Positions 1 through 8,096 of a stretch of 64,000 bases of DNA are shown one piece after another. Within the stretch, counting starts at the first letter, position 1; each line of letters opens with the position of its first letter. The stretch is from the NCBI GenBank assembly GCA_015655075.1, contig JAATFT010000094.1:26853-90852 (forward strand), given 5' to 3'. Both the position numbers and the translations under genes were made by a program. The notes beneath the pieces were generated by a model that did not search any database, was not told the origin of the DNA, and was given only the letters and a program-made list of their open reading frames with translations. The stretch comes from Clostridiales bacterium (GTDB taxonomy: Bacteria; Bacillota; Clostridia; Lachnospirales; Lachnospiraceae).

Positions 1-55
1 ATACTTCTGATTTAGAATGTTCTTGCAAAGATGTTGGTGTTATTAATACTTTCAT
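1..55 (-). CDS. Probable D-2-hydroxyacid dehydrogenase, N-terminus only
   Basis: Only the first 18 codons lie in the window; the gene continues past position 1. The ATG at 53-55 follows a GGGAG ribosome-binding site. The peptide begins MKVLITPTSL, a common opening of NAD-dependent D-2-hydroxyacid (phosphoglycerate-type) dehydrogenases. It is 10 bp downstream of the aldolase gene on the same strand, so it should be the last visible member of the transporter/aldolase operon. The family call rests on a very short peptide and is tentative; that a coding start exists here is more secure than what it encodes. Confidence 0.45.
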   Translation of the reverse strand, partial: MKVLITPTSLQEHSKSEV

Positions 56-65
56 GTCATTCTCC

Positions 66-704
66 CTACTCTTTGCTTTCCACTAGCGCTACCGCTTCTC
101 TTACTAGGCTCTCTATTTTGGAGAATTCTTTTCCCTTAATAAGTGCATCTTGCACCATCCAACTTCCACCACAGGCAATAACAGAAGGACAAGCCAGATA
201 CTCAAGTATATTGGAAATATCAATTCCACCTGTAGGCATAAATTGCATATGCGGGAAAGGTGCTGCCAAGGCTTTAATGGTATTCAATCCACCATACTGT
301 TTTGCCGGAAAGAATTTTACAACTGAAAGATTGTATTCCAATGCCATCATTAATTCTGAAGGTGTACAAATTCCTGGATAAATAGGTATTTTCTGATCTA
401 CGGAGTACTCTATAACCCCTCTATTAAGACCAGGTGAGACGATAAATTTCACACCTGCATCCACTGCTTTTTTTGCTTGTTCAAGGTTTACAACCGTTCC
501 TGCCCCTACCATTATCTCTGGATATTCTTTAACCAATCTTTGTATGGACTCTTCTGCTGCATCCGTTCTAAATGTGACTTCTGCTGCAAGAAGCCCTCCT
601 GCTCTTAAAGCACTACCCAGTGGTAAGGCATCCTCAACGCTATCTAATTTAATAACAGGAACTAGCTTGGTTCTTTTTAATTTTTCTTTCGCTTCTTCAA
701 ACAT
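66..704 (-). CDS. eda: KDPG/KHG aldolase (Eda family)
   Basis: A 212-residue class I aldolase of the 2-keto-3-deoxy-6-phosphogluconate / 4-hydroxy-2-oxoglutarate family, which cleaves a 2-keto-3-deoxy sugar acid (phosphate) to pyruvate plus an aldehyde. Visible family marks are the conserved Glu of AAEVTFRT, the MVGAGTV strand, and KFFPAK, which carries the Schiff-base lysine; PTGGI near the C-terminus is the phosphate/carboxylate-binding loop. Length is normal for the family. An upstream in-frame ATG at 761 would add 19 non-conserved residues; the ATG at 704 is preceded by AGAGAGG at good spacing and was chosen. It lies next to two dehydrogenase genes and a LIV-type transporter, suggesting it completes degradation of an imported sugar acid. 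The exact substrate cannot be read from sequence. Confidence 0.9.
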   Translation of the reverse strand: MFEEAKEKLKRTKLVPVIKLDSVEDALPLGSALRAGGLLAAEVTFRTDAAEESIQRLVKEYPEIMVGAGTVVNLEQAKKAVDAGVKFIVSPGLNRGVIEYSVDQKIPIYPGICTPSELMMALEYNLSVVKFFPAKQYGGLNTIKALAAPFPHMQFMPTGGIDISNILEYLACPSVIACGGSWMVQDALIKGKEFSKIESLVREAVALVESKE

Positions 705-766
705 AGACAATCCTCTCTTTCCTATTACTTGCTTCCTCTCTTGATAAACAGTTACATCCATGTCCT

Positions 767-1783
767 TTATAAAATCACATTTACCTTCATGTAATCACCA
801 GGATTCTTATCTATATCAATAATGGTTTCCGGAGTCTCTTCCATGGGAATTACTTTTGTAAGTATAGCTCTAACATCTACTTTATTTTTGTAGATTAGCT
901 CAATAGCTTCCTCAAATTCATTGGCACTGGTTCTTGCACCTTTGATGTCGATTTCCTTCTTGGTAATCCTATCTGTATGTAGAGGGGTCTCTGTCTTAGG
1001 CCATCCTGTCAGTGTCACTCTACCAGCATTTGAAACGATATCCAAGCAAGCTTGAATTGCTGAATTAGCACCTGAACACTCCATGACTAACTCTGCCAGC
1101 CTCCCATTGGTATAATCTGGTATTTTAGATGTCAAATCTTCTTTCATAGAATTAATTGTGTATTTTACGCCTATATTCTTAGCAAACTCCAGACGTTCAT
1201 CCACTACATCAATAACAATAGGCTCTGCCTCATAAGCAAGTGCTACCATAGCGGCCAGAATTCCAATTGGGCCTGCTCCAATAATTGCTACGTGTTCTCC
1301 TGCCTTTAATTCTCCTCTATGTACACCGTGCAAAGCTATGGTAAGCGGTTCAATCATAGGTGCAATATCCCATTCCATAGCATCAGGAATCTTCCATAGC
1401 ATATCTGCCGGATGGGACAGATAATCTGACATTCCCCCATCTACATGTACACCTAATACCTTTAGATCGGTACAACAGTTCGTACATCCTATAGAACAAG
1501 GGTAACATTCTCCACAATATAGATATGGGTCTACAATGACATGATCCCCTACCTTTAATCCTCTGCTGTTATTAGAAGGTATAGATAGAATCTCTCCTGC
1601 TATTTCATGACCGATAATTCTTGGATAAGATACCAAGGGATTGGTTCCTCGAAATGCACCAATATCACTTCCACAAATACCTGCAGACTTTATTTTAATA
1701 AGTGCCTCACCTTGTTTAGCTACTGGCTCCTTAATTTCAATACAATCTACTTTCTGTGGTTCTGTTAATTTTATTGCTCTCAT
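767..1783 (-). CDS. Zinc-dependent medium-chain dehydrogenase (sorbitol/threonine dehydrogenase-like)
   Basis: 338 residues, the usual length for MDR-superfamily polyol or L-threonine dehydrogenases. Catalytic zinc ligands are Cys37 (AGICGSD) and His59-Glu60 (IIGHE). The structural zinc site is complete, Cys90, Cys93, Cys96 and Cys104 in a C-x2-C-x2-C-x7-C lobe. The nucleotide-binding fold begins at GAGPIG near residue 170, and the acidic end of the next strand (VIDVVD) favours NAD over NADP. The start ATG has an AGGAGG site. It sits between the transporter genes and the aldolase gene, so it probably oxidises a hydroxyl of the imported compound or of an intermediate. Substrate unknown. Confidence 0.88.
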   Translation of the reverse strand: MRAIKLTEPQKVDCIEIKEPVAKQGEALIKIKSAGICGSDIGAFRGTNPLVSYPRIIGHEIAGEILSIPSNNSRGLKVGDHVIVDPYLYCGECYPCSIGCTNCCTDLKVLGVHVDGGMSDYLSHPADMLWKIPDAMEWDIAPMIEPLTIALHGVHRGELKAGEHVAIIGAGPIGILAAMVALAYEAEPIVIDVVDERLEFAKNIGVKYTINSMKEDLTSKIPDYTNGRLAELVMECSGANSAIQACLDIVSNAGRVTLTGWPKTETPLHTDRITKKEIDIKGARTSANEFEEAIELIYKNKVDVRAILTKVIPMEETPETIIDIDKNPGDYMKVNVIL

Positions 1784-1851
1784 ATGCTCCTCCTTTTAAG
1801 CCAAATCAGGTTTTCTTCAAAATAAACCTTTTTTATTTTCATTACAGAATC

Positions 1852-2562
1852 TTAACCACCCAAATAAGCCTTTTTAATTTCATCTGTGTCCATTAATACC
1901 TTACTATCTCCCTGGGTAATCAAATTCCCTACTTCAAGAACGTACGTCCTATTAGAGATGGACATAGCCATAAATGCATTTTGCTCCACGATAACTACTG
2001 GTATCTTTCTATCTTTATTAATACGTACTATAATATCGAACATATCATCTACAATCACTGGAGCCAGTCCTAAGCTTGGTTCATCCAGCATGAGTAATTC
2101 AGGATCTGGCATTAAACCTCTGGCAATTGCAAGCATCTGCTGCTCCCCTCCAGACATAGAGCCTGCTTTTTGTTTGATACGTTCTTTTAGCCTTGGAAAG
2201 ATCTCATACTGCATATCTAAATGCTCCTGCAATTCAGAACTTTTCATCTTCACAGAATAAGCTCCCATCTCCAGATTTTCTTGTACCGTCATATTGGGGA
2301 AGATCTCACGACCCTCTGGTATATAGACAATTTTTTCTTTTACGATCTTATGTGTGTGAATTCCACTTATGGTTTTACCTTTATATTCAATGCTTCCTTT
2401 TTTTGCTTTGTTGATTCCCATGATTGTTTTCATCAGCGTTGTCTTACCAGCACCATTGGCTCCTATGATAGAGACAATTTCATCGCCGCCAACTTCAATG
2501 GATACATCAAACAGTGCCTGCACTTTCCCATAATAAACGTCTATTCCATTTACTTTAAGCAT
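1852..2562 (-). CDS. livF: LIV-type ABC transporter ATPase (LivF-like)
   Basis: 236-residue cytoplasmic ATPase of the branched-chain amino acid (HAAT) ABC family. Walker A GANGAGKTT is near residue 35, the ABC signature MSGGEQQ near 137, and Walker B LLMLDEPS follows with the catalytic Glu. Short length and the C-terminal AYLGG ending are typical of LivF. It overlaps the end of livG by 13 bp, and its RBS (AAAGGGGG) is inside livG, indicating translational coupling. Works with LivG, LivM, LivH and the binding protein encoded upstream. Members of this family also import urea, amides and aromatic or sugar-derived carboxylates, so the name reflects homology, not a demonstrated substrate. Confidence 0.92.
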   Translation of the reverse strand: MLKVNGIDVYYGKVQALFDVSIEVGGDEIVSIIGANGAGKTTLMKTIMGINKAKKGSIEYKGKTISGIHTHKIVKEKIVYIPEGREIFPNMTVQENLEMGAYSVKMKSSELQEHLDMQYEIFPRLKERIKQKAGSMSGGEQQMLAIARGLMPDPELLMLDEPSLGLAPVIVDDMFDIIVRINKDRKIPVVIVEQNAFMAMSISNRTYVLEVGNLITQGDSKVLMDTDEIKKAYLGG

Positions 2563-3371
2563 TTGCGGCCCCCTTTGCCATGTTCTTTCTTATATCTATC
2601 ACCCAAATATGCTTCAATTACTAGAGGATCTTCTTGAATTTGTTCAGGTGTTCCTTCTGCGATCTTTGAGCCAAAGTTAATAACTGTTATATCGTCACTA
2701 ATGTTCATAATAACGTCCATGTTATGCTCAATTAAAAATATATCAATGCCCGATTCAAATACCTTCATGATGATATCAACAAATTCCACACGCTCTGATG
2801 GGTTAAGGCCTGCTGCTGGTTCATCTAAGAATAGAAGGCTTGGTTCTAACATAAGTGACCTTGCTAGTTCCGTTAATTTCTGTTTTCCATATGGCATATT
2901 AGCTGGATACTCATTTGACAGTTCCTGAAGCCCTATAAATTTCAATATTAAATCTGCCTTTTCATTCATTGCTTTATCTTCTTGTCTTGCCTTTTTAAAG
3001 TCAAACATAAATGGCAAAAACCCTTGGTGCATGTCCATCATCATTCCTGTCATAATATTTTCTTTCACCGTCATAGAACGATATAGTTTTAGGTTTTGGA
3101 AGGTTCTACTGCATCTGGTTTGAGCTATTTGATAAGCTTTCATACCGCTAATCTTCGTATCTCTATGATATATTTCTCCATCCGTTAAAGGTAATAATCC
3201 AGTGATCATATTGATAACTGTTGATTTGCCAGCACCATTCGGTCCTATAAGGGAATGGATAGTTCTTTCTTTCATCTTAAGGGATAGGTCCTTTACCGCT
3301 ACTAAACCTGCAAATCGTTTCGTTACATTCTTTAGCTCTAAAATCGTCTTACTTTCCTTGTTATTTTCCAT
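2550..3371 (-). CDS. livG: LIV-type ABC transporter ATPase (LivG-like)
   Basis: 273-residue second ATPase of the HAAT importer. Walker A GPNGAGKST is near residue 41; Walker B SLLFLDEPAAGLNP carries the LivG-typical AAGLNP D-loop. The signature is degenerate (MPYGKQKLTELARSL in place of LSGGQ), as is normal in LivG proteins, where YGxQ replaces SGGQ. The C-terminal 'EAYLGDRYKKE' tail matches LivG. RBS GGAAGGAG precedes the ATG. Part of the livJHMGF-ordered operon. Confidence 0.92.
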   Translation of the reverse strand: MENNKESKTILELKNVTKRFAGLVAVKDLSLKMKERTIHSLIGPNGAGKSTVINMITGLLPLTDGEIYHRDTKISGMKAYQIAQTRCSRTFQNLKLYRSMTVKENIMTGMMMDMHQGFLPFMFDFKKARQEDKAMNEKADLILKFIGLQELSNEYPANMPYGKQKLTELARSLMLEPSLLFLDEPAAGLNPSERVEFVDIIMKVFESGIDIFLIEHNMDVIMNISDDITVINFGSKIAEGTPEQIQEDPLVIEAYLGDRYKKEHGKGGRKCLK

Positions 3372-3389
3372 TTACTTTTACTCCTTCCC

Positions 3390-4331
3390 CTATTTTTTCA
3401 TACTTTTCTTCTTGTTAAATAAAGAGAGCATTCCATTCGGAAGAAAAATTACGAATAGTAGTGTAATAATAGAGAATACAAGCCAATAGTAGTTTTCAAT
3501 AAATCTAAGTAATTCTGGTACTATGGTAACAAGGATGGCTCCTGCTATATTTCCTGCCACCGAACCGATTCCGCCGATAACCAGCATTACTACGTAGTTT
3601 ATTGAGAACTCTATATTATATGCACTAGGATTCATAAATCCTACGTAGTGAGCGTATAGGCTGCCTGCGATTGTGGAATATACAGCTGTAAGTGTAAATG
3701 CCATGATTCTTAATTTGGCAATATTAACGCCGCTTGCATTGATTGCTTCTGGATTATCCTTAATTGCTAAGAAAGAACGTCCCCATTTGGAGTTAACGAT
3801 TCTATAAGCATTGAATATGAGCAACAATGCAATCACAAGATACAAGTAATAGATCTCTTTGTTTTCTCTAAATTCATGGCCGAAGATAGAAAATACAGGT
3901 ATATTATTTACTCCTAAGGCACCACCTGTTAGATCCGTTAGATTGGTCATTAATACTCTGACAATCTCTGAAAAACCGATGGTGGTCAGCGCCAGATATA
4001 CTCCCGAAACCCTTAAGGAAGGATATCCCAAGCCTACACCGATGATAATTCCCATAACTGCAGCTAGGATAAGACAGATCCATGGATTGACTCCTGATTT
4101 CGTTGCTACTAAGGCTGATGTGTATGCTCCCATTGAGAAGATACCTGCTGTTCCCAAGTTCATCTGTCCTGTAAGACCTGTAATAAAGTTAAGACCAAGC
4201 ACTATGATAATATTGATCAATACTTGAATCATAAGATTCAAGTGATAGTTATTAGAAATAAATAATGGAAGAATAGCAGCAATGCCTATACATATTAATG
4301 CAATTATTAATGTTTTATTTTGTTTTTTCAT
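3390..4331 (-). CDS. livM: LIV-type ABC permease (LivM-like)
   Basis: 313-residue integral membrane permease with about ten hydrophobic segments. The GQMNLGTAGIFSMGAYTSAL stretch near residue 57 and the RSFLAIKDNPEAINASGVN region near residue 185 (the EAA-like loop contacting the ATPases) are hallmarks of LivM. It pairs with LivH to form the translocation channel. RBS GGGGGG upstream; 18 bp separate it from livG and 19 bp from livH. Confidence 0.92.
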   Translation of the reverse strand: MKKQNKTLIIALICIGIAAILPLFISNNYHLNLMIQVLINIIIVLGLNFITGLTGQMNLGTAGIFSMGAYTSALVATKSGVNPWICLILAAVMGIIIGVGLGYPSLRVSGVYLALTTIGFSEIVRVLMTNLTDLTGGALGVNNIPVFSIFGHEFRENKEIYYLYLVIALLLIFNAYRIVNSKWGRSFLAIKDNPEAINASGVNIAKLRIMAFTLTAVYSTIAGSLYAHYVGFMNPSAYNIEFSINYVVMLVIGGIGSVAGNIAGAILVTIVPELLRFIENYYWLVFSIITLLFVIFLPNGMLSLFNKKKSMKK

Positions 4332-4350
4332 GTTTACCTCAATTCCCCCC

Positions 4351-5217
4351 TTATTTTCTATCCCTCAGTAAACCTGAAGGTTTGATTAATAAGAATATAA
4401 TCAACAAAATAAATGAAAGACAATCCTTATAAACGGACGGGATTATCATGCTTCCAAATATTTCCACAACCCCTAATAATATTCCTCCAAGAATCGCCCC
4501 CGGAAGGTGACCAAAGCCCCCAATTACACCTGATGCAAAGCCTTTTAGACCAATCATAGAAGACATTTGTAATTCCACATTAAAGATTGGAACAACTAGG
4601 ATTCCGATAATAGCACAGATGACAGCTGAAATCCCTACTGTTAGTGCAATGTTAATAGATACGTTCACACCCATTAAAGAAGCTGCTGTTTTATTCTCAG
4701 ATACACATCTCATGGCCTTACCTGTCTTCGTAAATTTGAAAAACAATTGAAGACTAACGGTAATCAAAGTACAGACTAGAATAATGATTACATGGGATCT
4801 TGATACGACTACGGAGCCAATCTTATACGACCCCTTTAAGAATCCATCTAAGGAAAATGGTAGAGGACCCCAGATCAAGCGAACTGCTTCTGTTATAATC
4901 CTACCTAAAATAACAGTTCCAATTACGGCAAATAAATTAGTAGATAATCTGCTTAATGGATTGAATATTACGAATGCGCTCACAATTCCAAATAAAAACA
5001 TCGTAATGATTGTACATAAAACCGCTATGACTGGTGGCAGCCCCAAACTTAATACGTATGTACCTGCGAACATGTAAGCACCGAATAAGATGAATTTATC
5101 ATGGCTGAAATTCAATAATCCTGTTGCATTCCATATAATGGTATACTCAATAGCTACCAGTGCGTAAATGAATCCCATAGCTATACCAGTTATCAATAAC
5201 TGTATTAAAACCTGCAT
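4351..5217 (-). CDS. livH: LIV-type ABC permease (LivH-like)
   Basis: 288-residue polytopic permease. MGFIYALVAIEYTIIWNATG at the N-terminus and KAMRCVSENKTAASLMGVNV near residue 168 are the LivH hallmarks. Forms a heterodimer with LivM. AAGGAGG RBS lies directly upstream. The gene is separated from the binding-protein gene by 127 bp that hold a strong hairpin (5244-5290), so the membrane components are probably expressed less than the binding protein. Confidence 0.92.
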   Translation of the reverse strand: MQVLIQLLITGIAMGFIYALVAIEYTIIWNATGLLNFSHDKFILFGAYMFAGTYVLSLGLPPVIAVLCTIITMFLFGIVSAFVIFNPLSRLSTNLFAVIGTVILGRIITEAVRLIWGPLPFSLDGFLKGSYKIGSVVVSRSHVIIILVCTLITVSLQLFFKFTKTGKAMRCVSENKTAASLMGVNVSINIALTVGISAVICAIIGILVVPIFNVELQMSSMIGLKGFASGVIGGFGHLPGAILGGILLGVVEIFGSMIIPSVYKDCLSFILLIIFLLIKPSGLLRDRK

Positions 5218-5243
5218 AAATAAATCCTCCTTGGACCTAGAAT

Positions 5244-5290
5244 GTTAGGCGTCAATATGTTGCTTGTCTTGATTTCTATTGACGCCTAAC
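5244..5290 (-). terminator. Intercistronic hairpin between binding protein and permeases
   Basis: A perfect 14-bp stem (5244-5257 pairing with 5277-5290) with a 19-nt loop, between the livJ-like gene and livH. There is no good T-run after it on the coding strand, so it more likely stabilises the upstream mRNA 3' end or causes partial termination than acts as a full terminator. Confidence 0.6.
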
Positions 5291-5344
5291 CAAGAAAAAC
5301 ATAAAATGATTTTTGCGTTTGATTAATACTTAATTAAGTGATAC

Positions 5345-6526
5345 TTACTGTGCAACGCTCATGCTTTTCTCACCATCAAACACTAGTATGTAAAGGTTGG
5401 TATTCATCTCACCCTTATCATTACAGTTCAAGGATCCAAACACTGCTTCAAAATCTTTTGTCTCAGAGAGTGCTTTTCTGATCTCTTCCGGATTATCTGA
5501 ACCTGCACGCTCAATAGCATCTGCCACTAGATAAGCCGCTGTATAGTACATAGCAGCATAACGTTCTACATCTTCATTCCATCGATCATGGAATCTGTCT
5601 AAAAATGCTTTCATAGTTTCATTTGTTTCATCTGCGAAGAAATCTGTAGAAGCATAAGTACCTTCTAATTGTTCCGCATCACATAAATCATAAGTTTGGG
5701 ACATTGCAAGGGCATTAGGCCCTACGTGTGGAATATCATCCATTCCTAATTCACTAAGCTGTCTGACGGTTAAAGCTGCCTCAGCATCGTGTGTAAAGTC
5801 AAAGATGACATCTGGCTCCCAGCTCTTGATCTTAGACAGCTGAGAAGTAAGGTCTTTGTCTCCTGTAGTCAAGCCCTCTGAATAATACTCGACTCCTTTT
5901 TCATCACAAAAACTCTTAGTAGCACCATCAGCTGCAACACCATAATCATCTGTGTCATATAATGCAGCAATTTTTTTAGCATTATATTTCTCAATTGCAA
6001 AATCAACCATTGCTGGTCCAACTGCTCCGTCAGACACTGATATTCTGAAGAAATAAGGATTTTCTGCCTCTACTAATTTCGGTGAGGTTGCGGCTGTTAT
6101 AAATGGGACTCCTGCTTTCCTATAAATCTCCTGAGTGGCTGATACCATTGATGATGTATGAGGTCCTATGGAAACTGCTACATTATCACCTAAAATTTTA
6201 TTAACAGCATTGACAGCTCCCGTTTGTGTACCTGCATCATCTACTAGTACCATTTCTAAAGGTCTCCCATCTAACACTCCGCCTTTGGCATTAATTTCTT
6301 CAAAAGCTAAGGTAATTGCTTGTTTCATTCTAATTCCACCTGCCGCCATAGGTCCGGTCATCATATTTGATACACCTACCTTAATGGATTTACCTGTTGC
6401 AGTTGATTTCGCTCCTGATTCACCAGTGGTTTTAGATTCTCCTGCTGAATTCCCACATGCTGATAAGGTGGTTACCAGTAAACTTGAAGCTAATAATACT
6501 GTTATTAATTTTTTAAATCGTCTCAT
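5345..6526 (-). CDS. livJ: LIV-type ABC substrate-binding lipoprotein
   Basis: 393-residue extracellular lipoprotein. A basic N-terminus and hydrophobic segment end in the lipobox LSAC with lipidated Cys24, followed by a Ser/Thr/Gly-rich tether. The mature part is a type I periplasmic-binding fold of the Leu/Ile/Val-binding (Peripla_BP_6) family: KVGVSNMMTGPMAAGG, the LVDDAGTQTGAV region, and a GPHTSS ligand-loop region. Captures substrate for LivHMGF. First gene of the operon: a promoter with ATGCAA/AATATA (plus-strand reading) lies about 60-90 bp upstream. Substrate not deducible; the neighbouring aldolase and dehydrogenases argue for a sugar acid or hydroxy-acid rather than an amino acid. 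Confidence 0.9.
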   Translation of the reverse strand: MRRFKKLITVLLASSLLVTTLSACGNSAGESKTTGESGAKSTATGKSIKVGVSNMMTGPMAAGGIRMKQAITLAFEEINAKGGVLDGRPLEMVLVDDAGTQTGAVNAVNKILGDNVAVSIGPHTSSMVSATQEIYRKAGVPFITAATSPKLVEAENPYFFRISVSDGAVGPAMVDFAIEKYNAKKIAALYDTDDYGVAADGATKSFCDEKGVEYYSEGLTTGDKDLTSQLSKIKSWEPDVIFDFTHDAEAALTVRQLSELGMDDIPHVGPNALAMSQTYDLCDAEQLEGTYASTDFFADETNETMKAFLDRFHDRWNEDVERYAAMYYTAAYLVADAIERAGSDNPEEIRKALSETKDFEAVFGSLNCNDKGEMNTNLYILVFDGEKSMSVAQ

Positions 6527-6550
6527 TTTCTTCCTCCCAATACTTTTATT

Positions 6551-6616
6551 GTATATTAGTATCCCTATAATATATTACAGTACTGTTAATATATCATAAC
6601 TACAAATTTAATGCAA
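6551..6616 (-). promoter_or_regulatory. Promoter and candidate operator of the liv/aldolase operon
   Basis: On the minus strand a -35 TTGCAT (6611-6616), 17-bp spacer and -10 TATATT (6588-6593) precede the binding-protein gene. Between -10 and the start codon lie a short palindrome centred on CAGTACTG (6576-6583) and the 13-mer GTATATTAGTATC (6551-6563). That 13-mer recurs with one change in the opposite orientation in front of the divergent gntR gene (6815-6827), so the pair may be GntR operator sites. Confidence 0.5.
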
Positions 6617-6768
6617 TCCTTTTTCACTTGTTTATTGTCATTTTGTACAGTTTTTATATTTTTTTTATATTTTTTTGTTAATTTATTGTATTAAAAATAT
6701 AAATCATTATCGACATATGTACTTTTTCCTATATTTGTTACGATACCTTTCAACAATTAGCCTATCTC

Positions 6769-6827
6769 TTGACAAAACTGCTTTTCACCTTATATACTCA
6801 TATTTGTACACTTTGACACTAATATAC
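6769..6827 (+). promoter_or_regulatory. Promoter and candidate operator of gntR
   Basis: TTGACA at 6769-6774 and TATACT at 6793-6798 with an 18-bp spacer. GACACTAATATAC at 6815-6827 is the inverted counterpart of the motif before the divergent operon. Placement between promoter and start would allow autoregulation. Confidence 0.5.
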
Positions 6828-6854
6828 TATGATAAAATAAAAGGTAGGGTTATA

Positions 6855-7538
6855 ATGGAAGAATTCAAACAAATAAAGAGTGAGAATGCAAGAGAGTATG
6901 CATTACGATATCTTTTACATCAGATTGTAAGCTTGAACCTGTCACCTGGACAGAAAATTTCTGATATGGAAATTTCAAAAGAGCTTCATATTAGTAGAAC
7001 TCCCGTTAGAGAAGCTGTCATTACTCTGGTTAATCAGAAGTTAATTAATAGCTATCCTCAAAAAGGACTCTATGTATCATACATTGATCCACATATCGTA
7101 GAAGAAGTTTGTATTATGAGAAAAGCAGTTGAAAGTGAACTTGCAGCTATGAGCTGTAAACTCATTACGCAAAGCAGTTTAGATAATTTATACGATACAA
7201 TCACCCTTCAAAAAGATTATATTTCCAGCGGTCCCAGAAGGAACTTAGAGAAGTTTTTAGCCCTCGACAAAGCTTTTCATAAAGAATTCTATAATATATG
7301 TGATATGGGATTTACCTATGATACCATGCAATCGGTAATGTCTCATTTTGATCGTCAGAGGAATTTGAGCTATCGCATCAATATAGAGCACCGTGTAATC
7401 AAGGAACACACAGATATATGTAATGCACTAGAGGTCAAAGACGAAGCAGCAGCACGTAAGGCCATGGATAAACACATTGGCGCCGCTTTATTAGATCAAG
7501 CAATATTAAAAGAAAAGTTTCCTGATTATTATTGTTAA
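6855..7538 (+). CDS. GntR-family transcriptional regulator, FCD (FadR) subfamily
   Basis: 227 residues. The N-terminal winged helix-turn-helix spans about residues 5-75, with the recognition region ISKELHISRTPVREAV. The C-terminal all-helical FCD ligand domain (residues ~85-220) has LDKAFHKEFY and EHTDICNALEVKD, the His/Asp positions that commonly bind a metal and a carboxylate effector. The ATG at 6855 follows AAGGTAGGG; a longer reading frame to 6675 has no RBS and gives a non-conserved hydrophobic leader. It is divergent from the liv/aldolase operon and is the obvious candidate to control it, probably as a repressor relieved by a carboxylate intermediate. Confidence 0.9.
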   Translation: MEEFKQIKSENAREYALRYLLHQIVSLNLSPGQKISDMEISKELHISRTPVREAVITLVNQKLINSYPQKGLYVSYIDPHIVEEVCIMRKAVESELAAMSCKLITQSSLDNLYDTITLQKDYISSGPRRNLEKFLALDKAFHKEFYNICDMGFTYDTMQSVMSHFDRQRNLSYRINIEHRVIKEHTDICNALEVKDEAAARKAMDKHIGAALLDQAILKEKFPDYYC

Positions 7539-7589
7539 TATTTTAAATCTATTTATCATTTTGAAATTTATATGTTTTGTAATAGATAT

Positions 7590-7640
7590 GAAGTGTACCT
7601 TCAATGTTAGATAGAAGATCTAATATTTGAGGTGTACTTC
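7590..7640. repeat. Long inverted repeat downstream of gntR
   Basis: Arms 7590-7612 and 7618-7640 (23 nt each, three mismatches) around a 5-nt loop, starting and ending GAAGTGTACC / GGTGTACTTC. It lies 51 bp after the gntR stop. No T-run follows directly, so it may be an mRNA-stabilising hairpin or a degenerate small mobile element. Confidence 0.6.
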
Positions 7641-7656
7641 ACATTTGCCAAAGAGC

Positions 7657-7702
7657 AAAAAAATCAGGAGCAATTATTTCCATAGTTGCTCCTGATTTTC
7701 TG
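7657..7702 (+). terminator. Rho-independent terminator after gntR
   Basis: A 14-bp stem, AAAATCAGGAGCAA (7660-7673) pairing with 7686-7699, loop 12 nt, with an A-rich left flank and T-rich right arm, so it could work in either direction. Confidence 0.75.
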
Positions 7703-8096
7703 CTTTCTGTTATGTAGTGACTTTTGTCAAGTAGTAACTCACAATTTTTTTCCTGTTACTATGATTCACAGTTTCCTGAAGATATTTTGAAAGAGCTATA
7801 TACAACAACAGTTCTCCGGCATTGGCCACTCTGTTATACTTTAGGGCCAAAGCTTCTTATTCAATCCCCATAGGTTACTGGAAAACGCAGTTTACTATTT
7901 TGAGTGACTATATGTCCAACAACGCAGCTGTTGTTCTTACCTTACCTATAGCACTTGGAATGTTTACATTGCCTCTCTGCTCAACGCGAATATATTCTAC
8001 CAAACCAATATACCTCCTTTCTTAATCGGCAAGATACATATGTGGTTCTCGGTCACTGCTTATGGGAAGTCTTGAAATCCTGGTACTTTGTGTGCT
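7703..8096. other. Intergenic stretch with no recognisable gene
   Basis: No reading frame here resembles a known family on either strand, and no good RBS/start combination is visible. It adjoins decayed genes and may be degraded mobile DNA. Composition is ordinary AT-rich. Confidence 0.4.
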
